From Ruegeria halocynthiae (GTDB lineage: Bacteria; Pseudomonadota; Alphaproteobacteria; Rhodobacterales; Rhodobacteraceae), in NCBI RefSeq assembly GCF_900106805.1, contig NZ_FNNP01000001.1:620001-684000 (forward strand): a stretch of 64,000 nucleotides of DNA, given 5' to 3'. Both the position numbers and the translations under genes were made by a program. The notes below the pieces were generated by a model, which was given only the letters and a program-made list of their open reading frames with translations, ran no database searches and was not told the DNA's origin. Below are positions 46,598 to 54,761 of the stretch, piece after piece; position 1 is the stretch's first letter; each line of letters begins with the position of its first letter.

Positions 46598-47185
46598 ATG
46601 GACGGAGACTTCAGGACCGAGTTTGTCAGGGAAACCGGTGCGCTCAAGCATCATCCGGCATTGGTTTTGAACGCCGATTATCGCCCGCTATCCTATTACC
46701 CGCTGTCTCTCTGGCCTTGGCAAGAAGCAATCAAAGCCGCGTGGCTGGACAGGGTGGACATCGTTGCCGAATACGACGAAGTGGTCCGAAGCCCGAGTAC
46801 CGAGATACGAATACCCTCGGTCGTTGTCCTTAAAGATTATGTAAAACCCAGAAAGCGCGTGGCCTTCACGCGCTTTAATTTATTTCTGAGGGACGAATTT
46901 CGTTGCCAGTACTGTGGCAGCCGCGAAAACCTGACCTTTGACCACGTGGTACCACGTGCTGCGGGTGGCGTCACAAGTTGGCAGAACGTGGTGGCGGCCT
47001 GCAGCCCCTGTAACCTGCGCAAAGGGTCTAAATCGTTGAGGCAGGCGCGAATGTCGCTTAACAAACCGCCCCGCCAACCCGATGCCGAAGCGTTGCGGAA
47101 CATCGGGCGGAAATTTCCACCCAACCACCTGCATGACAGCTGGATCGACTTCCTTTACTGGGACGCCGAACTGGATCAGCAATAA
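46598..47185 (+). CDS. HNH endonuclease family protein
   Basis: 195 residues, N-terminal conserved block ALKHHPALVLNADYRPLSYYPLSLWPWQEAIKAAWLDRV, then an HNH nuclease domain: FRCQYCG..LTFDHVVPRAAGGVTSWQNVVAACSPCNLRKG, with four zinc cysteines and the HNH residues. It is a chromosomal family of this type common in alphaproteobacteria, not linked to a mobile element here. GAGGAG lies 9 bases before ATG 46598. Confidence 0.92.
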   Translation: MDGDFRTEFVRETGALKHHPALVLNADYRPLSYYPLSLWPWQEAIKAAWLDRVDIVAEYDEVVRSPSTEIRIPSVVVLKDYVKPRKRVAFTRFNLFLRDEFRCQYCGSRENLTFDHVVPRAAGGVTSWQNVVAACSPCNLRKGSKSLRQARMSLNKPPRQPDAEALRNIGRKFPPNHLHDSWIDFLYWDAELDQQ

Positions 47186-47188
47186 CGC

Positions 47189-47650
47189 CTATCGCGCCCG
47201 CCAGGCCGCAATCCAGACCAGGACCAAGCCGGCCGAAAGCAAAGCGTTCCAACCTGCCATTGAAACCCCGAACATCTCCCATGGGATTTCATCGCAGCGC
47301 GCGAGTGGGGCGGACATGATCTGATTCATCAATTCCTCGGCATTCAATCCGCCGATATCGCCTGACGTGCAGGTCGATGGACCCTCCCACCAGCTTTGCT
47401 CGACCCCTGCATGATAAATGCCAATCCCGGCGGTTGCGGAAACGGCCAGTGCGCCCAGCAGAGGTAGCGGGCGAATTCCGGGAAACGCGAATGCGAGCAC
47501 ACCCAGAACGACTGCAGCACCATGCGGATAGCGTTGCCAAATGCACATCTTGCAGGGCGCCAGCCCACCGATGTACTGAAAGCCCCAGGCGCTCAGCAAC
47601 AGAACTGCCGAGCCTGCGGTCGCGATCAGGATGAGTGTTTTCTTCGTCAT
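47189..47650 (-). CDS. dsbB: Disulfide bond formation protein DsbB
   Basis: Inner-membrane quinone reductase that reoxidises DsbA. The 153 residues have four membrane helices. The first loop holds the redox pair APCKMCIWQRYPH (CxxC), and the second periplasmic loop carries cysteines in PSTCTSGDI and ARCDE. Its ATG overlaps the stop of the YqaA-type gene (ATGA), so the two are co-expressed. Confidence 0.92.
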   Translation of the reverse strand: MTKKTLILIATAGSAVLLLSAWGFQYIGGLAPCKMCIWQRYPHGAAVVLGVLAFAFPGIRPLPLLGALAVSATAGIGIYHAGVEQSWWEGPSTCTSGDIGGLNAEELMNQIMSAPLARCDEIPWEMFGVSMAGWNALLSAGLVLVWIAAWRAR

Positions 47651-48225
47651 AGGTATCTCACCAAAAAGAAACTCCCGATCAGCAGCACGACGAACAGGGT
47701 AAAGACCAGACCCAGCCGTTTTTCAATGAAGCCTCGGATCGGTTCACCAAAACCCCAGAGCAGCCCGGCGACAACGAAAAACCGCAACGCACGCGCCAGG
47801 ATCGAAGTCGCGATGAACGTGCCCAACGGCATTCCGGTCCAGCCCGACATGATGGTGATAACCTTGTAAGGAAAGGGGGTCACGCCGGCCGCAAGCACGG
47901 CCCAGAACCCGAAATCATTGAAACGCTCATTGAACTCTTCCATCGCATGGGCTTTGCCCATGGCTTCAAGAATGGGTTGTCCGAGGCTTTCGTAGAAAAA
48001 TGCGCCAATGGCATAGCCCAGCATCCCGCCCAACACTGACGCGACCAGTGCCACGGTAGCAATCAGCCACGCGCGCGATGGTCGCGCGATGATCATGGGG
48101 ATCATCAGAACATCGGGTGGGATCGGAAAAACCGAACTTTCGACAAAGGCCACGATTGCCAATGCCCAGAGCGCATGAGGGTGTTCGGCCAGACGAAGCG
48201 TCCAAGCATAAAGTGATCGCAACAT
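47647..48225 (-). CDS. YqaA/DedA family membrane protein
   Basis: 192 residues with several membrane helices and the SNARE-associated (VTT) core: ALWALAIVAFVESSVFPIPPDVLMIPMI, LGGMLGYAIGAFFYESLGQPIL, GFWAVLAAGVTPFPYKVITIMSGWTGMPLGTFI. DedA-family proteins are linked to lipid carrier flipping and proton-motive force; the specific role of the YqaA branch is not established. It is followed by dsbB with a 4-base overlap. Confidence 0.9.
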   Translation of the reverse strand: MLRSLYAWTLRLAEHPHALWALAIVAFVESSVFPIPPDVLMIPMIIARPSRAWLIATVALVASVLGGMLGYAIGAFFYESLGQPILEAMGKAHAMEEFNERFNDFGFWAVLAAGVTPFPYKVITIMSGWTGMPLGTFIATSILARALRFFVVAGLLWGFGEPIRGFIEKRLGLVFTLFVVLLIGSFFLVRYL

Positions 48226-48370
48226 AAAGAACAATTGTCCCGGTAACAGTTGCAGCAAGCCAAACCATGCACCTGCCTGACGGTCAACCTCTGGCGCGGA
48301 AACAATCGACAGGGTGGTTGTTTTTTGCCTCTGGACCTTCCTTCGGTTGAGCGCTAATCCAGTGATCGTG

Positions 48371-48456
48371 GCCCAAGTGGCGGAATGGTAGACGCAGGGG
48401 ATTCAAAATCCCCCGCCTTCACGGGCGTGAGAGTTCGAATCTCTCCTTGGGCACCA
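48371..48456 (+). tRNA. tRNA-Leu (CAA)
   Basis: An 86-base class II cloverleaf from GCCCAAG to CTTGGGCACCA with encoded CCA and a long variable arm. The anticodon loop is TTCAAAA, anticodon CAA, in a GGGGA/TCCCC stem. T-loop GTTCGAATC. Confidence 0.96.
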
Positions 48457-48698
48457 CATCAACCCTTTTTGATCTGTAATACTTGAAAATAAGGGTCCTG
48501 GGCTTGCCTCCTGACACACGAGCAGGACACAGCCACGAATCTTACTGTGAAATTGAAGCGTATTGATCGACGTTCGAACAGGAAACAGCGATTCCACCGA
48601 AGGTCCGCAATGAGGACAATTTGGTTCTTTTCTGTCGACTTGATCAACAGAAGTCGTTCACAGAGAAACTGACGAGAATTTTTATGCTGAAAGCAGAT

Positions 48699-49313
48699 TC
48701 AAGCCGGGGCCGCAGACCTTGTGCGTACAAGCTTTGGGCTCATCCGTTGAAGTCCTGCAAGACCCAGAAGTGCCCCCATAAGCATGAGAACGGACGCAGG
48801 AAGCGGGACTGGCGCGATGGTCACGCTGGTAATAGTTGGCCTTTCAGTGATTGACCCATCGGAACCCAAGTTCCCAGAGTCTCCAAATGTGCGGACTCTT
48901 AGGTCTGCAAGGTCAAAATTGTATGCAGCGCCAGCGGATGTTGAAGTGACCAAGAAAGTGAAACGGCCATCAATGGTTCCGTCGGCTACGCTTGAATAAT
49001 CGGTGCTCGTCCCAAAGGGAACTGAGGCAAAGAAAGATGCGGGATCAAAAAACCGCCCCCCGAGAAGATCGGTTACTGTATGAGAGGCAAGTAGCGTTGT
49101 CCCATCATATAGGGAAGCAATCCCGGTAAGGCTTCCGATTCTTGACACAGTATCAAATGAAAACTGAATAGCGTTGTGTGATGCAGGCTGGCTGGGCACA
49201 GAGAATCTGAAATCCAGGAAATTGTCAGTCGCGTTCAAAGTGGCGGCGGACGCTCCGGTTCCTAAAACTGTAAGACACATAGCAGCCGCTATAGACTTGA
49301 TACCCATCATCAC
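48699..49313 (-). CDS. VPLPA-CTERM sorting-domain protein
   Basis: 204 residues: a signal peptide (MMMGIKSIAAAMCLTVLGTGASA), a mainly beta domain with many Ser, Thr and Asp, and a C-terminal VPLPASVLMLMGALLGLAGLQRMSPK: the VPLPA motif, a membrane helix and a basic tail. This is the sorting signal recognised by exosortase-type enzymes (rhombosortase and others are separate systems). The protein is expected to be processed at VPLPA and exported to the cell surface or matrix. No exosortase gene is in the window. Its main domain is unknown to me. The two first ATG codons (49313, 49307) are both possible starts. Confidence 0.85.
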   Translation of the reverse strand: MMMGIKSIAAAMCLTVLGTGASAATLNATDNFLDFRFSVPSQPASHNAIQFSFDTVSRIGSLTGIASLYDGTTLLASHTVTDLLGGRFFDPASFFASVPFGTSTDYSSVADGTIDGRFTFLVTSTSAGAAYNFDLADLRVRTFGDSGNLGSDGSITERPTITSVTIAPVPLPASVLMLMGALLGLAGLQRMSPKLVRTRSAAPA

Positions 49314-50116
49314 TCTCCAACAAAGTCACTGTCCAACGAAACTTGTATTATTTTAGCATATTCTCTGATTTTGTACACACCTCAACAGATGCAGAAACCT
49401 ATTCTGAGGTCTGAGTAAATTCATCTCGGGCCTGCTAAAGTTGAATAGCAATCAAGAAACTCGAAGACTTCAGATACCGATCCCAGAGATCCGCGTTTAA
49501 ATCATGTGCGTCGCGTTGGCGTGCGGGGTGGTGTGCAGGTGGATTTCACTTGAATCCACGACAGGATTCTCAGTGCTGAGACACTAGAAAGAAAGCGTCG
49601 AAAAGGCCGTGGTGCCATGAGCCCTGTTGTTTCAAATGGGCGGTTTTGTTTGAGGCCGGCGTGCTAGGCGCAAAGCGACATGATCAGTTCCCAAAGGAAG
49701 CTCAAACTGGGAATTCCTGCTGCCCGAAGCACAAATGTCGCGAGAATAAGAATAAATACACCCAAGGACAGGTAAGATACCGCAAGAACAAAAGTGATCT
49801 CCGGGTCTCTGGTGCGGAAACACTTCTCCAGCTTTGGTCCAACTATGATGTAATCGGAAAGCACGACATCTGCCTTTGCCTGTTTGCGGCTTCGAACAGT
49901 GTGTGTGGAAGAATTTAGCAAGAGTACGGCCTGATAGTGAAATTATAAAGTCGCCCGAACCGTACCTGGCGCCCTTAGCGATTCAAGGTGGCTGCCACGG
50001 CCCTTTAGACTCTTGGCGGTATGTTGCGTGTGCAGCAACTAAGTCAGCAAAATTCTGCCCTCGATACTGGGCGAATGGGATTGAACTTCTGCATGACAAA
50101 CCACAGGAAACGCACC
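49314..50116. other. Gene-poor stretch between the VPLPA-CTERM and AttH-like genes
   Basis: About 800 bases of lower GC content. No tRNA, terminator of note or repeated element was seen. The only frame with protein-like composition is the minus-strand 49664-49921, listed separately with low confidence. The rest may be decayed sequence or a promoter region. Confidence 0.4.
49664..49921 (-). CDS. Possible small membrane protein, doubtful
   Basis: An 85-codon frame that starts at a TTG. The second half, ITFVLAVSYLSLGVFILILATFVLRA, is a convincing membrane helix, followed by AGIPSLSFLWELIMSLCA. There is no ATG start and no clear ribosome site, and I do not recognise the family. It may be a real small protein, the remnant of a longer gene, or chance. 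Confidence 0.25.
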   Translation of the reverse strand: MLNSSTHTVRSRKQAKADVVLSDYIIVGPKLEKCFRTRDPEITFVLAVSYLSLGVFILILATFVLRAAGIPSLSFLWELIMSLCA

Positions 50117-51151
50117 TTAGTATCCGGTCATTTCAAGATATCCGCGTCCCTCATGGCTGCCCGAGATGCTAACCGGACCTTCCCAATATTCGAATCGGGT
50201 TCCCATCCAGGCCTTGGATGTGATGGCAGAAACTTCGACATCTACTCCGCGATCGGGCAATGACACCTGCCATCTGGTCGGAACATCGCGTTGTTCCACG
50301 CGTGTGGTTTCAAGCGGCGTCAATGCCACAGAACCGTCGGGCAGGGGTGTTGCGTGGCCGTTAGGTTCTATCCACGTGGCAGCGGTAAAGTCTCCTCGAT
50401 CCCCACGCAGACGGAAGGCCATCAACTTGTCTCCACCGTCAAAACTGAGCGAAAACCAATCCCAGCCGCTTTGATCTTCGGCCAGTGGCTGCGAGGACCA
50501 CTCGCGATCCAGCCAGCCCTGGCCGGATACTTCAATGTCCCGGTCAGGCAGGTGAAGTGTGCCTTCGACTGCGTAGAAAGGTTGCGAATAGTAATAGCTC
50601 GCCTGACCGTCAGCGGATTTCACCGAATAGCCCGCGTCGCCGTGAAATATCAATGAACCCTGGGCCTGCAGGTCAAGATCATAGCCGAAATCCGCGCCAT
50701 TTGCGGTCAGGTTCAGGGTGTCCAGATCATCACCGCGCATGTGCCACTCATCAATCCATGCCTCGAATGGTTGTGCTGTAACTCCGGCCTGTCCGACGCC
50801 ACCGCGCGAAAGGCGTTCTGCAAAATAGTGGTTATCCGGCGTTGTCACCGCGGCGTGTCCCATCCAAATCTGTGGGCTTTGCCAGCCGTCAGTCTCAGAG
50901 GGTTTCAAGGCAGATCGGAACAACGTCCATTGGATACCATAGTCTTGACCCTCAGAGTCTTTGAGATTGGCGGTCAGATACCACCATTCGATCCGATAAG
51001 TCGGGTGTGGGCCATGATCCCTTGGAAACTCAAAACTGTACCTGGGCATCGGTCGAGAGAACCCCTCGGCGCTGCCGCCAAGCCCGGCAAAACCCTGCGC
51101 CCAACTGGTTATTGGGATCAAGGCAAACAGGATGAACGCTCTAATGCTCAT
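50117..51151 (-). CDS. AttH-like / lipocalin-type (CrtC-like) exported protein
   Basis: 344 residues: a signal peptide (MSIRAFILFALIPITSWAQ), then the double-lipocalin fold of the AttH/carotenoid 1,2-hydratase family: RIEWWYLTANL, GIQWTLFRSAL, MGHAAVTTPDNHYFAERLSRGG, QGWLDREWSSQPL..GWDWFSLSFDGG. Family members include AttH of the AttEFGH ABC system and CrtC; the neighbouring ABC genes favour the former. It overlaps the permease gene by 11 bases. The cargo or ligand is unknown. Confidence 0.87.
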   Translation of the reverse strand: MSIRAFILFALIPITSWAQGFAGLGGSAEGFSRPMPRYSFEFPRDHGPHPTYRIEWWYLTANLKDSEGQDYGIQWTLFRSALKPSETDGWQSPQIWMGHAAVTTPDNHYFAERLSRGGVGQAGVTAQPFEAWIDEWHMRGDDLDTLNLTANGADFGYDLDLQAQGSLIFHGDAGYSVKSADGQASYYYSQPFYAVEGTLHLPDRDIEVSGQGWLDREWSSQPLAEDQSGWDWFSLSFDGGDKLMAFRLRGDRGDFTAATWIEPNGHATPLPDGSVALTPLETTRVEQRDVPTRWQVSLPDRGVDVEVSAITSKAWMGTRFEYWEGPVSISGSHEGRGYLEMTGY

Positions 51152-53555
51152 TGGCGAAAACCCTCAGCAAGGCAGCTGGTGGCAGGCGTAGCAACCGCCA
51201 GGCCGGCAGTGCGGCGGCAAGAAAAGCGGCAATCTGGGTCAATACGAACAGGCCTAGCCAATCTGCGGGAAACAGGTTCATGGGCAGGCGCCAACCGAAG
51301 GCCTGAACGTTGATCACGGCTAGCAGAACCCAAGCGAGAATCAGGCCCAGTGGAAGTGCCAGAAAGGCCGTCATCGCTGCGAGCAGGACACTGCGCAGAA
51401 GCTCCAGCCGGGCCAATTTCGCGCGCGTCAGGCCTAGCGCCCAAACCGGCGCGACCTGTGGCAGACGCTGGGTCCACAACGTCAGCAGGCTGGTCAGGAT
51501 CGCAAAACCCGCCACGCCCAACGTCAACACGTTCAGCGCTGAGGTGATCACGAAGGTTTTTTCGAATATCGCCAAAGATTGCGCTTTCATGGCTGTTTGC
51601 TGCACCACTGCCGAGGGGGCCAGATCGAATCTATCGCGCAGCGCCTGAGCTAGATCAGAGGCCCGATCGGGCGTGATGCGGATACCAAAGCGTCGGGTTT
51701 GCGTGCCGGGTGCAATCTCATCCAGCACAGACATTGAGACAATCGCCTGGCCAGTCGGATTGCCATAATCGGAATACACGCCCGCGATCGGTAGTGTATG
51801 CCTTGGTGTAATCGCGACCGTATCTCCGGGCCACAGATCCGCACGGCGTGCGAGTTGTTCGTTGATCAGAACCGCGCCACGGTTCAGGACGTGATCCCAG
51901 GCATCCGGCCCCTCGTCGATCAGCGGCCAGTTTCGGCGGTAACTTTCGTGATCAATGACCCCATAAAGGAACAACGGCCCCGTTTCGTGGGTCAACTCGG
52001 TGCTGCGGATGGGCAGAATTGCCGAGGTCTGCGGGGTCAGCCATGCGGTTATGAATTCTGCCTGTTGATCATCGGCGGCGGTCAGATAAAGCTCGGAGGT
52101 CAGGCGTTGATCCAGCCAGCCAGTAAAGGTTAATCGAAAGCTCGAAACCATTGTTCCGACACCGATATTCGCGGCCAGAGCCAGCAGCAAAGCCATCAGC
52201 GCGAGCGATAAACCGGGGAGCTGGGCGCGCATATCGGCCAATACCCACTGGCCAACGGGTGTATTTGACCGCTTTTGCAGAAACGCCAATACGCCTGACA
52301 AAACAATCGGTAGCAATAGTGCCGCCCCGGTCAGTAACCCGGCAAGCAGGGCAAACCCGCCGATCAATCCCTGGAAAGCATAGAACGCAAGGATGCCTGC
52401 AACAAGCAGACCAAAACCCAACGCGCCAGTGATACGAGCGGGGGTCTTTCCTCCGCCCCAAGCTTGCAGGCCCGGTCCGGTGAGTATGGGCATGTTTGAA
52501 AGCCGCCAAAGGGCGTGACCGCTAGCCCCCAGCGTACCGCCGATCGCCATAGAAAGCCCTGCTGCAACCCATTCCGGACGCAACGACATCTGGCCGTCAA
52601 TGGGCGCTGCGTATAGGCCGCGCAGGGTGGCCGCGACATCCGGCAACAATGCGCCTGCAAGAAAGTACCCCAGACCCAGTCCGAACAAACCTCCGATCAG
52701 GGCCAATAAAAGCAGCTCAACCAGAACGATCCCAATCAGATGCCTCATCGGAAGGCCCAATGCGCGCAGCGTTCGGATCGTCCCGCGTCTCTGTGCAAAG
52801 GCGAGCCCAACGGTCCCATGCACGATGAATAGACCAACGGCGAATGAGAGCAGGCCGAAGGCGGACAAGTTCAGGTGAAAACTGTCGGTCAGTTGCGCAG
52901 TATCCAACTGCGCTGACGGGCTGATCCGTTGAAGGTCAGGCGCAATATCTGAAAGGGGTGGCAGGTCACGAGGTTGATCGGGCAGGACCACCAGCCGGGA
53001 AATCTGACCAAAGCGGTTAAGAAGATGTTCTGCCACGCCGATATCAGTCAGCACCAGATCAGGAGGGAGCGCCATGCTGGTTAGGATTGGTGGAAATTCG
53101 TCATCGGATTGAAAGTGAGGCGCAAGCTCGGGTGACATCAACAGCCGTCCCGGTGCGGTCAGGATATCGGCAGGGTTTGGGGCATCCGCGCCTTGTTCGA
53201 TCTGAGTAATCGCGGGCAGAGCAGGATAGGCTACCATATCCACACCCATCAGGCGCACCGATCGGCCATCTACGCGCAGCGATCCGTCAAGCACCGCCGC
53301 AACCTGCCAGCCTGCACGCCTGAGTTCTGCGTAACGCGACAGGGGGATCATGGAACCAGTTGCGCGTAGTTCGTCAAACTGCCCGATGGCAAGCTGCGCG
53401 TTAGCGCGTTTATAACTGGCGCGCGCCTCGGCATTGATGGCTTGTACGGCCGACCAAAGGCAGGTTGCCAATGCGATGCCAGTCAGTAGGGTCACCAATT
53501 GTAGAGGATGCGTTCGCCAATGGGACAGCAATGCCTGGATCGCTGGAGGTATCAT
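51141..53555 (-). CDS. AttFG-like ABC permease, fused
   Basis: 804 residues with two FtsX/MacB-like permease halves. An N-terminal helix (LVTLLTGIALATCLW), a large extracytoplasmic domain, then helices LSAFGLLSFAVGLFIVHGTVGLAFAQRRGTIRTLRALGLPMRHLIGIVLVELLLLALIGGLFGLGLGY; a middle helix cluster; a second domain; and LNVLTLGVAGFAILTSLLTLWTQRLPQVAPVWALGLTRAKLARLELLRSVLL, ending with four more helices. Its ATG at 53555 overlaps the ATPase stop. The AttF and AttG subunits of the AttEFGH system appear here as one protein. Confidence 0.9.
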   Translation of the reverse strand: MIPPAIQALLSHWRTHPLQLVTLLTGIALATCLWSAVQAINAEARASYKRANAQLAIGQFDELRATGSMIPLSRYAELRRAGWQVAAVLDGSLRVDGRSVRLMGVDMVAYPALPAITQIEQGADAPNPADILTAPGRLLMSPELAPHFQSDDEFPPILTSMALPPDLVLTDIGVAEHLLNRFGQISRLVVLPDQPRDLPPLSDIAPDLQRISPSAQLDTAQLTDSFHLNLSAFGLLSFAVGLFIVHGTVGLAFAQRRGTIRTLRALGLPMRHLIGIVLVELLLLALIGGLFGLGLGYFLAGALLPDVAATLRGLYAAPIDGQMSLRPEWVAAGLSMAIGGTLGASGHALWRLSNMPILTGPGLQAWGGGKTPARITGALGFGLLVAGILAFYAFQGLIGGFALLAGLLTGAALLLPIVLSGVLAFLQKRSNTPVGQWVLADMRAQLPGLSLALMALLLALAANIGVGTMVSSFRLTFTGWLDQRLTSELYLTAADDQQAEFITAWLTPQTSAILPIRSTELTHETGPLFLYGVIDHESYRRNWPLIDEGPDAWDHVLNRGAVLINEQLARRADLWPGDTVAITPRHTLPIAGVYSDYGNPTGQAIVSMSVLDEIAPGTQTRRFGIRITPDRASDLAQALRDRFDLAPSAVVQQTAMKAQSLAIFEKTFVITSALNVLTLGVAGFAILTSLLTLWTQRLPQVAPVWALGLTRAKLARLELLRSVLLAAMTAFLALPLGLILAWVLLAVINVQAFGWRLPMNLFPADWLGLFVLTQIAAFLAAALPAWRLLRLPPAALLRVFANEH

Positions 53556-54211
53556 TCGATACACCCGCCCGTCAGATGGGCGCGTCGGTCAAGTCGGCTG
53601 GCGATCTCGGTTGAATGCGTAACCAGCAAGAGGGCGGCATCGGTATCTGCAACCAGCGAGAGCATCAGGTCCAGCACCACAGCGCTGGCCGTCTCGTCCA
53701 GATTGCCCGTCGGCTCATCTGCCAACAGCAGCCGTGGTCGAATTGCCATCGCACGTCCGATTGCGACCCTCTGCTGTTGTCCTCCCGAGAGGTTTTCGGG
53801 ATACCGATCCTGTAGATCGATCAGACCCAGACGCTCGGTCAGGTGCGTGATCCATTCCGGATTATCCCGACCTGCAAGTCGTGCGTGAATTGACAGATTC
53901 TGGGCAACGGTCAACGACGGGATAAGATTGAACTGCTGAAACACCAGCGACAGGGTGTTGCGACGCAGGGCTGCACGCGCAGCATCGTCCAGTGGTGACA
54001 TGGGCCCACCATCCAGAGTGATTTCTCCGCTGTCAAAACCGTCCAGCGCGGCAACCAGATGCAGCAGAGTGCTTTTTCCGCTGCCGCTTTCTCCGGTCAG
54101 CGCCAAGGTCTGTCCCTGTTCCAATGTCAGCGAGACATCGTTCAGCACGGGCCTCCCGCCGGGATAGGATTTTCTAACGTGTTCAATCGATAGCAGCATG
54201 TGAATTCTCAT
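53552..54211 (-). CDS. AttE-like ABC transporter ATP-binding protein
   Basis: 219 residues of the LolD/MacB-like ATPase group: Walker A GESGSGKST (about 38-46), Q-loop VFQQFNLIPSLT, signature LSGGQQQR, Walker B LLLADEPTGNLDE and switch HSTEI. It pairs with the following permease to move or mechanically work on an envelope substrate. ATG 54211 follows AGGAAC; ATG 54199 is an alternative. The order ATPase-permease-AttH matches AttEFGH operons. Confidence 0.93.
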   Translation of the reverse strand: MRIHMLLSIEHVRKSYPGGRPVLNDVSLTLEQGQTLALTGESGSGKSTLLHLVAALDGFDSGEITLDGGPMSPLDDAARAALRRNTLSLVFQQFNLIPSLTVAQNLSIHARLAGRDNPEWITHLTERLGLIDLQDRYPENLSGGQQQRVAIGRAMAIRPRLLLADEPTGNLDETASAVVLDLMLSLVADTDAALLLVTHSTEIASRLDRRAHLTGGCIE

Positions 54212-54326
54212 CTGTTCCTGTCACAATGTGCAACGTGGCGCAGCTGTGTCCAGAGCGGGGTTGTCGACAGCGCGCGAAAGCCCCATGCTTGCGGTGTCAT
54301 CCGTGATCAGAACAAAGGCCGTTTTC

Positions 54327-54761
54327 ATGACATTGTCGCAGCAGATCATATGGGGCAGCTTCTATCTAGGTATTTGTTTTCTGATCGAAATCATGCTGTT
54401 GACATGGTGTGTTCTGGTCATCCGCAAACTGGTCGAAAAATGGGAGGTTCGCAGCACCATACTTGCGACCGCCGGCCCAATTTCGGTGGCGCTTTTATTC
54501 ATCGTTCTGACCCATACTGTGCAGGTCTGGATATGGGCGATTGTCTGGGTGATGGGTGATGTGCTGCCCGATTGGAATTCGGCGCTCTACTTCTCATTGG
54601 TGACTTTCACGACACTGGGTTACGGCGATATTGTGCTTGGCGAAGGGCTGCGTATCTTCGGTGCGTTCGCCTCGGTCACCGGGCTGTTGGCATTCGGGCT
54701 TTCCACAGCGTTCCTCGTGGCCCTCATGACGCGCGTATTCGAAGAGCGGTTCTTGAATTAG
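54327..54761 (+). CDS. Potassium channel-type protein (2-TM pore)
   Basis: 144 residues with membrane helices at about 8-33 and 45-77 and after the pore (103-130). The pore loop holds the potassium selectivity filter TTLGYGD at 95-101. It is a minimal channel with no regulatory RCK domain, probably a tetramer in the inner membrane. ATG 54327 follows AAAGG; ATG 54285 is an in-frame alternative. Its stop overlaps that of the convergent cardiolipin synthase. Confidence 0.88.
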   Translation: MTLSQQIIWGSFYLGICFLIEIMLLTWCVLVIRKLVEKWEVRSTILATAGPISVALLFIVLTHTVQVWIWAIVWVMGDVLPDWNSALYFSLVTFTTLGYGDIVLGEGLRIFGAFASVTGLLAFGLSTAFLVALMTRVFEERFLN

